Below, piece after piece: positions 1 to 10,130 of a stretch of 23,283 bases of DNA. The notes below the pieces were generated by a model. It was not told the origin of the DNA. It did not search any database and worked only from the letters and a program-made list of their open reading frames with translations. Within the stretch, counting starts at the first letter, position 1; every line of letters starts with the position of its first letter. The stretch is taken from the NCBI RefSeq assembly GCF_000485595.1, contig NW_014577090.1, forward strand, positions 47,769 to 71,051. Direction: 5' to 3'. A program made the translations under genes and the position numbers. Source of the DNA: Priapulus caudatus. Its lineage: Eukaryota > Priapulida > Priapulimorpha > Priapulimorphida > Priapulidae.

Positions 1-2
1 AC

Positions 3-300
3 AGTGATTGGCTTTTCCTACCATGATGCTATACACCGACTATCACGAGCCTAGGTCGAGCCATTTAGATTTGTGCGGCAATTCTGCATTTCCTCCCTAT
101 ACCTTAAGTTAAGGAGGGAATGTTCCCCCTTCTTTTACACCTCTTGACCTTTGACCTTTGACCCCCAGCTTCGACATCCCAACTCGTTTTGACAATTCCC
201 CCCAACGTCCCGAATATCGTGACCGTACGTCGAGCGGTTAAGATTTGTGCCCAACTGTTGACGGACGCACGGACGGACGCACGGACGGACGCACGGACGG
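3..300 (+). repeat. Dispersed repeat, left copy of an inverted pair
   Basis: This stretch matches, with point differences and short indels, the reverse complement of about 4695-5028. Shared blocks include the outer CATGATGC/TATACACCGACTATCACGAG segment (about 24-50), the TTAAGTTAAGG segment near 105-118, CACCTCTTGACCTTTGAC near 138-155, and the inner CGTACGTC(C)GAGCG segment near 224-236. The inner end of both copies runs into CGGACGGACGC-type sequence. The left copy reaches the window edge, so its outer limit is unknown. It could be one of two independent insertions of a repeat family, or the left terminal inverted repeat of a ~5 kb element; no transposase was recognised between the copies. 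Confidence 0.75.
145..164 (-). promoter_or_regulatory. Triple DR1 nuclear-receptor half-site array
   Basis: Three TGACCY half-sites (145-150, 152-157, 159-164) are separated by single T bases. On the minus strand this is RGGTCA-A-AGGTCA-A-AGGTCA, the DR1 arrangement known to bind HNF4, RXR and COUP-TF type receptors. It lies inside the dispersed repeat. The partner copy keeps a degraded version at 4856-4875. Site function is inferred from motif match only. Confidence 0.4.
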
Positions 301-327
301 ACGCACGGACGGACGCACGGACGGACG
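261..327. repeat. 12-bp minisatellite (ACGGACGGACGC)n
   Basis: About 5.5 near-perfect copies of the unit ACGGACGGACGC stand in tandem at the inner end of the left dispersed repeat. The inverted partner has only a short GCGTCCGTCCGG remnant near 4709-4720, so the array probably expanded after the two copies separated. A minus-strand open frame through it, a monotonous VRPC repeat, is a by-product of the tandem unit. Confidence 0.9.
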
Positions 328-330
328 ATC

Positions 331-2760
331 ATGCGATTCTACAAGCTGCATCTGACTATGTCAGATGAGCTAATAAAAACATAAAAATTTAAACACATAT
401 AAAAATCCTCTTCACTGCTTGAGTTTTAACTTGGCATAGTAAGTTGGAGGAGAGCAACTTAACTGTACCTACCGCGAGTGGTTTCAGACAGAAGCCAAGA
501 TCCTGCCTTTGCCCCCTAGAGAACAAATCAATGTATGAAATTACGCAAGTTGCACACACTGCAATGCACGTCTGGTGTTGTCTGTATTCCAAGACTATTA
601 TAAGTGGGGCTAATCCCTGGTTATTCCATTGTAACCTTCTGGGAATCCCTGGTTATTCTAGGGACTTCGAACTCAAATGTCACTAAGTTACACAATACAC
701 GCATTATTGGCAATATTAGTTTACATCGTGACATATATGAATGCAGAGCAGGTCCATTACTAACTGATACTGATAGTGAGTAGGCCTAATGATTACGTTT
801 GTCGGCTTGACAATGACATTAGTCATTACTAAATTATAAAAAATTTTCATTGAGATAAATTTCGTTTTATTTCTAGACTAAACCATGCCAACATAAAATT
901 GCATGTGTGATGTTAGCTCTAGTACTATAGCCCTTGTTCGCCACAGCCCTGTGGCCAACAAGGGCTATAGCACAGGCACTTGGAACGTTTCAATAAAATA
1001 TAATGCTAAATAAATACGAAATCTATTTACAACCAAAGTACTACCAAAATTTCTATACTCTCTTTCACCTATTATTGCCGACAATTTCCTGTAAATGCCA
1101 TCCAAATGCTCATCTCCAACAAACGCTGGCTGCCGCTGCACACTGACACATAAATATATAGCAGGTAGGAAAGCGTGCTGCCAAAATTCACACAAATCAC
1201 GCTTCATTTCACACGAATACAACACAAATATTCAACCATTCTACTCCATCTTTGTTTCTATTTGAAGAACATTGTTCACTTGTTATAAAAACATACTGTC
1301 TGTGTTCGTAACCGAGCTGTGTCACGCGAAATCACACAAAGCCTGAACGAAATTCTCGGCGTGGTCGTAATCCAGCCTGTTGCCGCAGTTTAGTAAATGG
1401 CTGGCAAGTCCAGGGCTTATAGGGCGCGGCAGCTGCAATTTTGAGCATCTAACCGCACCTGCCTTTCTCAACTCTCGCGTTACGAGCCTCGTCAAAGCTG
1501 CTCAGTGAAAGTCGTTGCAAAAAACCGGAGGTCACGAGAAGAGGCGGCCGGTGGGTGGTTGCCTGAGATTTCCGAACAGCCATTTACATAATACGGCACA
1601 AGAAGCGGCGGAAACGCGAGAATTGTTCGTTAGCTATGTTGTGTTGGATTTCGCAGGTGTAACCAAACAAGGCTCGGGTTGTTACGAACAGCAAACAGCA
1701 GTATGTTTCTGTTATAACAGAGTGAAGCTACTTGTTCGTTGCCCATAATATAAACACAGATGGAGTGAAGAATGCGTTTCGAAGATATATTTGGGTGTGT
1801 GATTCGTGTGAAATTAAGCAAGCCCGTCCAAGGACAAATTGCCCAGGCACCTTTCTACCCTGCTATAGTATTATGGCAGTTGTGCAGCGCAGTTGCAGCG
1901 TTTGCTTGGCGATGAAGCATTTTGACTGGCAGTTTACTAGGTAAATTGTCGCGTCTGCAATTGATTAAATATATGAATGAATAGTGATAGAGAAACAGTT
2001 AAGACATTTGGAGTTTGGCGTAGTAAATCAGATTACGTATTTATTTTAGCATTAATAGTATTTTTTTTTGCGCGTAGTAAACGTTTGAGTACGAACTACG
2101 TTAGTATATATGTCATGTCAATACGTAAATACTGACAATATTGAATGGCCCGAAAAAGTTACCAACTACAAGCTATGCTCAAGTTCTATCCTGCTAATTG
2201 CTAATGCCGGTGAATATAATCTTGGCCCTAAATAACCAGTTTGGAAAGTACAGCGTCTGTTAGAGTGTAATCTATGATATCATGTACAATCACAAGTGCT
2301 AGTAGTACTGTGAACAGCTAGCTAATTGTCTATTGAGTTATTTAGCACGACACCACTGCTTCTGGGTAACTGACGTACTAAATAAGCGACATGTCCAGCT
2401 TGCAGCTTTTGCGTCACTTGAAAGCAAGTGAAGCGACAATGACCTCGAAAGATTCGCTAGTGTTCCAGTGTCCACTGTTGTGGTTTTTTAGTTGTGAAAT
2501 GCGAGAGTAGTTACCTTTGTACTGTTCTTTTTGTATCTCGCGTCTGCGTATTAAACAAAACAAACTTAGAATGTTTCCGGCGCTAATGAATGTACCCGGG
2601 AAAGTGGATCTAGATACTAAGTAGTATACTAGTGTTGTAAGTAGCTGGCCTAAGAGGTACTTTAGATAGTCATTACTGAACCAGTGGATGAAGCTTGGCG
2701 TATAGAGAATGATAGAGTTCGGGTAACGCAAAACCGGACTGACACTGGACTGCTGAGTCG
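331..2760. other. Non-genic DNA, no gene recognised
   Basis: No open frame here has recognisable domains or convincing splice structure. Local structure includes the palindrome at 925-970, a 15-bp direct repeat AATCCCTGGTTATTC (about 612-626 and 643-657), and AT-rich runs. A minus-strand open frame at 965-1225 (86 codons) has a protein-like composition but no motif I recognise. It abuts the palindrome and could be an old mobile-element fragment. Confidence 0.5.
925..970. repeat. Near-perfect 22-bp palindrome with 2-nt loop
   Basis: The arms 925-946 and 949-970 pair over 22 positions with a single mismatch, around a CC loop at 947-948. Arms begin and end with CTATAGCCCTTGTT / AACAAGGGCTATAG. 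Transcribed RNA would form a very stable hairpin and the DNA could form a cruciform. It may be a tiny foldback element or the fused ends of a transposon. The loop is too short for a typical microRNA precursor. Confidence 0.85.
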
Positions 2761-3093
2761 AGGGTCCTACTGTCCCAGCAGGGTGACTGGCCGGGAACGT
2801 ACCCTGGGTACGTGCGCTGGATACCTTTAACGTACCCTGGTAAACTATCTAGCTGATGATGGTTGAGGCGTTAGTGTGGGTAGGGTTAAGTTTAGAGGTT
2901 ATGCGGGAGTAGGCACGTAGGCGACTGCCCTAGAACTCGTTACTGAGTACGGGTCGGAGGTTACGGTCCGGCAATATTTTAGATAGTCGGGGTAGTTATC
3001 TTAGTACAGGGTACGTTCGCGGGTATACGGCGGGACGGCGGCGTACCGCCAAGGGTGACGTTTCCGGCCAGTACCTTGGGGACAGTAGACCCT
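2761..3093. mobile_element. MITE-like element with terminal inverted repeats
   Basis: The left end (AGGGTC CTACTGTCCC, then an ACTGGCCGGGAACGT segment to about 2801) is mirrored at the right end (ACGTTTCCGGCCAGTACC, then GGGGACAGTAG ACCCT, about 3058-3093). The inverted repeats extend roughly 40 bp with small indels, enclosing about 330 bp without coding capacity. A CGTACCCTG motif recurs inside in both orientations. No clear target-site duplication was found, so superfamily and exact ends are uncertain. Confidence 0.6.
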
Positions 3094-4690
3094 ATGCAGC
3101 GAGCACTGAAATGCTGGCAGCACTTTGACAGGCCATACAGTAAGTGAGTGGCGGCCGGGCTGAGGTGCGAGTCGGCAACGATCTTATCTCCAATTTACGG
3201 AGGCTGCGGGGTACGCGCAGTCCGATTTGCGCACAGGCGTGGCCTCCCAAACCGGTGACTGGCAAAAACTGTCTATGATAGGATTTTATTGAACCCTAAA
3301 TCTAATAAGCCATAACTAGTAACATGCCCTATGATTTCTGATTCGCATTGAGCGCGGCTCGCTATCTTTGATCTAGTAGTTTATATAGTTGATAACGTTA
3401 TATATGGGGCATCTGAAAAAACTGTTAAATCGTGAATTAATTTTAGGGGTCACGGACTTGGAGTCGTGGGCTGAACTAAGGATCTTTTTTCCCCTGCAAT
3501 TTTTCAAAGTTCGCGGTTCCCTGGCCGGAACCAGCTTACAGGAAGCGTCGGCCGGTAACAGCGGAACGTTTTGTCCCGCCTGAATTTCCATTTCTGCTAA
3601 CAGAGCGTCATCAGATCAAAAAGATCAGTTCAGCTGAATGGCTTAGTTGGAAGCATCAGTAGAGACAGACATTGGCTGACAATATACGGTGTTAACTAAC
3701 TGTTACATCCGAATTCTGCCCATAGGAAAAACGTTTGGCCACTTGAAACATTGCGGCTGCTAAGCTGAACTGAGACCTAACTGATTGTTTAGTGATTCAC
3801 TGAAGTTTTCTTTTCAAAAGTAAAATACTCTAGAGCCACGAGGAAATCGCCATCCTGTTTTTTATTGAAAATAATCAAGAGCTAAACGGCAGGGATAGCT
3901 GCAATCATGCAGGTTGTTGGGCCACCACAATTCGCGTCGGCCGAAGTAAGATGCCAAGTATCACTGGTAAGCACTGATATAAGATAGCACACAACAAGCC
4001 ATTCTGTAATTAGAACTTTGTAGCAATTGAGAACAATGAGAACCAATGTCAGAATGTGAGACATTGTAAACAAATGAGAACATGTGAAATAATGGGAACA
4101 TGTAAGAAACAATGGGACATTGTCCTAGCTCGCCTGAGTGGATGTGCCTGCTAAATAATGTTGTTGTTCAGAGGGCCGAAGATTTTGGCGCATTGGTTAC
4201 TGGCCAGTGTAAAACGTGTGCAGTTTTGATTCACCAGCTTGCAGTTCCGGTTTCCAGCGCCAGGTAGTTCCGCTGTTGCTGGTTCCTGCCGACTTAGAAA
4301 GGTTGGATCGGTGGCACCCCGTAATTAATTTCCATACGGGCATTATTTGTGGGAGAAGTCGGAAGCGGCATATGTGCAAATGGAGCTGCGTACTCTGCAG
4401 CTCCTGCGTAAATTGGAGATACGGACTGCCGGTGACCACCGAGCGCACTTCGCGGTATGGTAGGTGGACTGCCTGTAGCCTGTTTGAGGGCGCGTTTTAT
4501 TTGCTTGCGTCTTTATACCGACAATCAGCACAGGCGCAATTAGTTGACAGGCACAGGACGATTATTGGACCGGAACCGTACTTAATTATTACTTAATTTG
4601 CTTATAGGCTGGTGAATAGAATTTATATTACTTTTTAGGCGTCATTTGACATAGTCCCAGATCAGCTTGTAGAATCGATGAATGCCCGTG
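3094..4690. other. Non-genic DNA, no gene recognised
   Basis: No supported gene. Around 4028-4122 there is a degenerate array of GAGAACAATG / GGGACATTGT-like words in both orientations. The longest open frame (4216-4596, 126 codons) has no recognisable domain, and another frame across about 4374-4440 gives a short leucine-rich helical stretch that is equally unassignable. Confidence 0.45.
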
Positions 4691-4694
4691 GCCC

Positions 4695-5028
4695 TACGGC
4701 CGTGTGTGGGCGTCCGTCCGGTAAGCGTGCCGTTTTCCGTTCAACTATAGTTGGGCAGCGAAAATGCAAACGCGCTCGGACGTACGGTCAGCGATTAGTT
4801 GCGGGACGGTGGGGGGTAAATTCCGAGAAACGAGTTGGTGAAATGGTCGAAGCTGGGGTCAAGAGTCAAAGGTCAAGAGGTGTTAAAGAAGAAGGTAAAC
4901 ATTCCCGTCCTTAACTTAAAGGTATAGGAAGGAAATGCAGAAGTTGCGGCAGCAAATCAACAACGGCTCGGACCTAAGGCTCGTGATAGTCGGTGTATAG
5001 GCATCATGGTGTAGAAAAGGCCATCACG
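4695..5028 (-). repeat. Dispersed repeat, right copy of an inverted pair
   Basis: The reverse complement aligns with 3-300 over nearly its whole length. The CATCATGG...CGGTGTATAG block at about 4991-5010 corresponds to about 24-43 of the left copy, and the GTCAAAGGTCAAGAGGTGTTAAAGAAGAAGG block at about 4865-4895 corresponds to about 130-155. Right-copy differences from the left are scattered substitutions and 1-3 bp indels, as expected for an old repeat family. Confidence 0.75.
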
Positions 5029-5044
5029 TGGTGGTGCGAAATTG

Positions 5045-5065
5045 AGGTCACGAGGTCAAAGGTCA
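5045..5065 (+). promoter_or_regulatory. DR2 plus DR1 nuclear-receptor half-sites
   Basis: Three perfect AGGTCA half-sites (5045-5050, 5053-5058, 5060-5065) are spaced by CG and by A, giving a DR2 followed by a DR1. It sits just outside the right dispersed repeat. The spacing and perfect half-sites fit known nuclear-receptor elements; binding is inferred. It is about 3.1 kb upstream of the DCP2 start codon. Confidence 0.4.
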
Positions 5066-7249
5066 TTAGCACTCAGGGCAGATTTTTAGGACAATTTTCT
5101 GAGGGACATGGTGCCTGACGACGGCGAGTTGAAAAACTTTTTGTGGTTTGCAGGGCGGTGACCTATCTTTTTATTGGCTTATTGATGACAGGATCCCATG
5201 AAAATCGTGCTTTCCACTGAACTGTGCGAAGTATGTGAGAGTGTCTGATAACGTGTTTGAGCCCTGCAAGAGGAGGGTTAAGCATGGATTTGTTTGACTG
5301 TTTGTAACGTAAGTGTAGTGAACTGCTTTTGGCTAATCTAGAGCGTCCTGCCCCTCAGCCCTACCCCTGTGCCCCCTCGCCAGCCAGCCCTTGCCGCCCG
5401 CGCCCCTTTTTAGGTGGTTGAATAGTTGCGTTTTGTCCCTTCCCCACCCCTTCCCCCCTCCCCTCTTCCCACCCTCCATGCGATAGGGTGGGCGTGAATC
5501 CAGACATGATTGTAGCGCAACTGGCGGTCTGCATATCTGGCGCCTCACAAATGTGGTACTACGCACGACTTGAAATTTACGTTTATCAATCGAGGCAAAC
5601 AGGACCTCAGATGAGCGCTCAGACGCTGGCTGCGCTAACTTGTTAATAGACTAGTATAGAACTATAATAATAATTTTGAATGTCCCGGTGTTTTGTACTG
5701 AGATACTTAGCTGCTGTCTGCAATCCTTTCTTTGAACATCAGTATCACGTCGCCAAATTATGTGCTAAACTAGGATTGACGTTTGCAGTACAAATGCGTA
5801 CTTGTTTGTCGTTTTGCCTTTCAGTGGCTTCAACTTTGGCAACAGGCTGCCGGGGGGTCCTGGTTGCAGAGCGAAGAGCCAACCTCCATAGGTAGGGTAA
5901 GCTTGAGATTTACTATTTAGCGAATTTGCTAAAAGAAAATGTTAATTCCAAATTTACATATGTAATGGAGTCAATAGAGCCAATATGACTGTATGATACA
6001 TAGTATGTGTATTCATGGAATTTTCAAAAAATGCAAGTTTTCGGCGATTTCGCTGCAGTTCGTACAACAGTGTCATGCAGACTGGTTTCGATGCGTGTTG
6101 TAACTGATATGCAACTTACAGGAAGATGAGCCGATAGTGGGTTGGTTACTAAAGTGATTAATATAAAGGATTGATATTGCGCAATAATGATTAAAATAAT
6201 ACTATTTTTTCAGGACAGGGGATGATAATATATTGCTGAATGGTTTGTAAAATATGAATGTTGAGTGTACAATGTATTTGTATTGAAGTAAGTGTGATAA
6301 GTGAATGAAAGATGATCAGCTGGTAGATGAGCATGCTGACTGGTGATGAGTTATTATCTCGTAATAATATATATTATATATGTATAATATATATATAAGT
6401 AAGTAGAAATATATGCGTATATATCGGTTTCCCCTCATGTGAACGACGAGCGAGGCGCCACAGTGCAAAGAAATTTTATTAAACAAAAACACCGTTTCGG
6501 GGCTGACGACAATCAGCATATTCTTTGCGCCATCAATAAACCTACAGGAGCGTTTGGAAAGTTAGTTGCCGGACCGGGAGGCCCGAGGCAACAAGTTTTT
6601 TGCTTTTTCGCCAGCATCGTGCTACGCAAACTGACCGGTGGTCGGCCCTGACCGGTCACTTATTTCCATCATATTACGCAGAAATACTACGGTTATCGCA
6701 ACGGCAGTTTAGACAGACTTGTAAACGGGAGCGCATTCTAATACTACACTCCGTTCCTGAACGTAGACGGGGTATCCAAAGCATCTAGAGCTGAGGGCAT
6801 GAACTCCCTCAACGCATGATTCGCCACACGTACAAAACCTCGTGACAGTCTAAGAAATCGATTGCGGCCTGTAGCGTAACCCAGTGTTTTTAAGACCGCA
6901 TAACAATAGGTTCATATGTCGCAGGGGTTATCGTGGGGAGTGAGGGCATGACCAGCGACACCTGACACGCACGTAATCAAAGCTGTTAACTGAATTCGAC
7001 ACTTTTATTTATGTAGAAAGTCGACTATTTTTATTCAGTTAGATATCTAGAAGCAATGTAAACTGTATATATACTTCAAGATTCTAGGCACTTGTAACTT
7101 TGCGGATATGCGGCAGCATTGATCTATGCATGGGGGTACCAAGGACTGGGGAGGAGAAAAACAAAAGTAAAACTTTTCCCAGAAGCTTGTTTGTTCCGTT
7201 TGACAACTTGAAAAAGTGATTCAAGAGTCTCATATAATGTGTTCAGAAT

Positions 7250-7325
7250 AGCTTAGAATGCACCAAATTGCACCATTTAAAAAATTTTTTTTACGGGGGA
7301 GCATGCCCCCGGACCCCCCTAGCAT
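7250..7325. repeat. Possible dispersed invertebrate repeat with GC-rich foldback core
   Basis: A segment reading AATGCACCAAATTGCACC, then an A/T run, then GGGGGAGCATGCCCCC followed by GGACCCCCC, has the look of a widely dispersed repeat. From memory, closely similar sequences recur in several marine invertebrate genomes; I could not verify this. GCATGC flanked by G and C runs can fold into a short hairpin. No termini or target duplication were identified. Confidence 0.45.
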
Positions 7326-7410
7326 GGCGATCACTTTCGGTGCTCACATTGCGCAACCACAAACAAACATTTTACCGTCTCGCTGAACTTTTTGGCCAGG
7401 GGAAACACTG

Positions 7411-7441
7411 TATATAGATATATATATATATATATATATAT
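7411..7441. repeat. TA microsatellite
   Basis: An almost uninterrupted (TA)n tract of about 31 bp is followed by two short ATATATATCGTTAAA-like repeats to about 7500. Confidence 0.9.
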
Positions 7442-8178
7442 CGTTAAAAATATGATATATATAAAAAAATATATATATCGTTAAAGATATTATATATAAT
7501 TGGTTTTTATTACTTTGTAGGGAAGCTGCATTGATACTTGCTCTAGCAAATTTGTGAATGTAAATCACAGGATGATGTCACTGTTTATGGAGCTAGCGCC
7601 GAAGCTTGGTTTCCTGTCTCAGCCTGGAGGCAATACAGGCAACCCTCTTACAAAGTGAAGACGAACACAATGTGCTAGATGATCTGTGAAAAAAACCCAC
7701 TGTAGCTGCTTGAGGTATTTTAGTGTGATAGTGAGGTTACATTTGTCGACGCCATCATCTGTAGAACTTTGAGCTGTGACTGACTTTTGATAGAATCACT
7801 GCATTTGAAAACTATTTTATTCGATTACACTACATGATGTTCATTTCTGGAAAAAAAGCCAAAATATAAAGTACGAGCGTGTGAATAAATTGTGAATACC
7901 GTGATCGCAGGAAATGTAGTGACTTGAATGCAAGGTAGTTGCAAGACAATTGGATGCCCTTCTTAGCCAAGTGATGCCTTCAACAGTAGCCCACTGCCAT
8001 TTGTTTGAGTGACTTCTGAAATCAGTAGGCATAGGATAAAGTGCAAATGCCTGTGCTAGTGTGAACGGAGAAAAACGAGCATTGAATAGGACCAGTGCTA
8101 AAGCATCGGTGGCACGGCATTGTTGCATCGTGAAATAGAGCAGGGGAGCGTTCTACAGTCAGATCCTCCGCAGCTACG

Positions 8179-8323
8179 ATGCAGGCGCATGAAGATAGCA
8201 AGATTGCTTCTCCGGGACCCGGGAGCAGTAGCTTCCCGAAGTCTTCCACATCAACTCCGTCCTTCAGAATCCCCACGGACATCCTCGATGACCTGTGCTC
8301 TCGCTTCATCATTAACATTCCAG
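8179..8323 (+). CDS. DCP2: DCP2 exon 1 (mRNA-decapping enzyme 2)
   Basis: First coding exon of the catalytic subunit of the cytoplasmic decapping complex, which cleaves the m7G cap of mRNA in 5'-3' decay with DCP1 as partner. The ATG at 8179 has A at -3. About 30 low-complexity Ser/Pro/Thr residues precede IPTDILDDLCSRFIINIP, which matches the start of the Dcp2 N-terminal regulatory domain (box A, DCP1-binding lobe) almost residue for residue. The exon ends in ...CCAG before donor GTGAGG at 8324, leaving one base of a split Glu codon. The extended N-terminus before the conserved domain is longer than in vertebrate DCP2, so an internal start cannot be excluded, but no other in-frame ATG precedes the domain here. 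Confidence 0.9.
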
Positions 8324-8474
8324 GTGAGGCAACAAGCTCTTGCTTGAGCTACATTTTGATTATCAATTTTACATTAGGATTGTTGAATATCTTATAAACC
8401 TTGAGTTGAAACTGACTCAAATCTGCTCTATTCAAGTGTTGTGCCGCTCGATGGCACATCGTTTCAACAGCACT

Positions 8475-8790
8475 CAGGGGTCGAAATAAGCGATGGTCCG
8501 ATGGTTCGGGGCCATCAAATAATCAGGAGGACCATCAGATTTTCAAAGTCAATGGTCTGACGGATCATTGAATATTTTGGTCCCATTTCAACAATTTTCT
8601 TTGAAGTTTCCATGTTTCAATTATTGCTAATCCAGTGTTGACCATAGCAAATCTTACGCTTGCACGCCGCATTACTTTTAGAGAACAATTTGAAATTTAG
8701 GAGGACCATCTAAAATTAAGAAGGACCATCTTAATTTCAAACAAGATGGTCATGTGGACCATCTTTTTCTTCTTCTTATTTCTACCCCTG
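8475..8790. mobile_element. 316-bp MITE in DCP2 intron 1
   Basis: Terminal inverted repeats CAGGGGTCGAAATAAG (8475-8490) and CTTATTTCTACCCCTG (8775-8790) match at 15 of 16 positions. They are flanked directly on both sides by a 5-bp repeat GCACT (8470-8474 and 8791-8795), a good target-site duplication. Subterminal GATGGTCC / GGACCATC words repeat in both orientations. There is no coding capacity. The CAGGGG terminus suggests a hAT-type element, and 5-bp duplications are known for some hAT lineages; the superfamily is inferred. Confidence 0.88.
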
Positions 8791-8939
8791 GCACTATAAT
8801 AGTGTGTCTACGTATTTGCAGCAGTATAATTATGTATATGAATGAGCACACGTAGGTGTAAACCTACAGGCATGCTACTCGTAACCTTTCCGTCAGAGCT
8901 ACATGTTCAATTGTTCACTGATCAGAATTTTATTGCCAG

Positions 8940-9067
8940 AGGAGGAACGGCAGGACCTTATTCGGGTCTGCTTTCAGGTGGAGTTAGCTCACTGGTTCTA
9001 CATCGACTTCTACTGCCCAGACAACGCCAACCTTCGCTCAGTAGGCATGAAGGAATTCACTGCTCAG
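8940..9067 (+). CDS. DCP2: DCP2 exon 2
   Basis: Acceptor TATTGCCAG ends at 8939 and donor GTACAA begins at 9068. Joined to exon 1, the split codon reads Glu and the product continues EEERQDLIRVCFQVELAHW, then FYIDFYCPDNANLRSVGMKEF. This is the helical Dcp2 N-terminal domain (box A), including the RVCFQ-ELAHWFY-DFY signature that contacts DCP1 and closes over the substrate. The exon is 128 nt and ends in phase 0, which fits the exon 3 start at 10131. Confidence 0.93.
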
Positions 9068-9584
9068 GTACAATACCATCACTACAGACGTAACAAGTAG
9101 TGCCGCATGGAATCGTGGCAGATGCACGTAAACAACGAACACGTAATTTACACACGCTTCCCGCATACACGTAGGGCCACCCTACAATTGTGGTTTGTTT
9201 GCCTGTAGTGACGTATGTAGTTATCAGATTGGAAAGTGAATTGGTAAATTGGCAGAACTTTGCGTTTATAATCGTGGTAGCTTTTATAGCCTGATCTTAG
9301 TGAAAAATATAGTATATATATCTTTGTAGGTTCATAGCCAAGGATCGCGAATCCCCCAAGACATATGGCTTATAAATAGTAAATACTGATAATTTCATGT
9401 CATTGAAATCTATGTTTCCAGTGCAGTACTTGTTAACAAAATAATTCAAAATTTCTATCATCTCGATCAGGTCATTGAAAGTGCGTCAAGCAGCTGCTGC
9501 CACCTGTATTTCATTTTTGTAACATATTTATTATTAGTTAATCTATGTTACATCTCACATGCTGTTGTTCCTATCTGCGTGGTT

Positions 9585-10130
9585 GCTCTGCGCAGGTGTT
9601 CGGTCGCCTGTATTATCATCCCCGGCCTCTCTGCGCAGGTGTTCGGTCGCCTGTATTATCATCCCCGGCCTCTGCGCAGGTGTTCGGTCGCTTGGTATGT
9701 AGTCATCCCCGTGGCCCTCTATCCTGCCTCGCATGGTGTTTCTGTCGCCGTATTATCATCCACCGGCCTGATGCCGCAGGTGTTCGCGTTACTGTATTAT
9801 AGATCCCCGCCTCATGCGCATGGGTGTTCGGTTCGCTGTCATTATCATTCCCCGCACCTGCTCTGCGCGCAGGTTCGGTTCAACCTGTATTATCATCCTG
9901 GCCTCTCTTGCCCAGGTGGCCTCGAGTCGCCTGTATTAAATCCGTCGGCCTCCTGCGATTGGTGTTTGGTCGCCTGTATTTATCTCCCCGGCCTCTGTGC
10001 AGGTGTTTGGTCGCTTTATTATAATCCCTGGTCTCTTTGTGCAGGTGTTTGGTTGCCTGTATTATAATCTCCCGCCTCTCTGCGCAGGTGTTCGGTCACC
10101 TGTATTATAATCCCCGGCCTCTCTGCGCAG
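9585..10130. repeat. ~43-bp minisatellite carrying the exon 3 splice acceptor
   Basis: About 12-13 tandem units end in CTCTCTGCGCAG and begin with GTGTTCGGTC, so each unit reproduces the 3' splice site and first ten or so bases of DCP2 exon 3. AG dinucleotides of the clean units lie at 9595, 9638, 9679, 10087 and 10130, spaced 41-43 bp. The units between about 9680 and 10000 are scrambled by small insertions that look like long-read errors, so copy number and true sequence there are unreliable. Only the last unit leads into coding sequence. Confidence 0.85.

Larger units (their letters stand above)
5066..8178. other. Upstream DNA of DCP2, no gene recognised
   Basis: A C-rich polypyrimidine stretch lies at about 5345-5480. 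AT-rich simple sequence is at about 6365-6425 and 7411-7500. The region just before 8179 should contain the DCP2 5' untranslated region and promoter, but no TATA box, initiator or other core motif could be placed with confidence. Confidence 0.5.

Noticed and set aside
135-332. Minus-strand open frame with VRPC repeats
   Set aside because: Translation of a 12-bp minisatellite.
965-1225. 86-codon minus-strand open frame
   Set aside because: Protein-like composition, but no motif, no splice context and no neighbour to support it; left unannotated as a gene.
4216-4596. 126-codon plus-strand open frame
   Set aside because: Cys-rich product without domain; other frames and the minus strand are equally open here.
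5823-5891. Possible upstream exon bounded by GCCTTTCAG and GTAGGG
   Set aside because: Splice-like signals occur by chance at this frequency; no recognisable peptide and no partner exon were found.
9585-10130. CRISPR-like array (regular direct repeats)
   Set aside because: Units are contiguous with no unique spacers, in a eukaryotic intron; it is a minisatellite.
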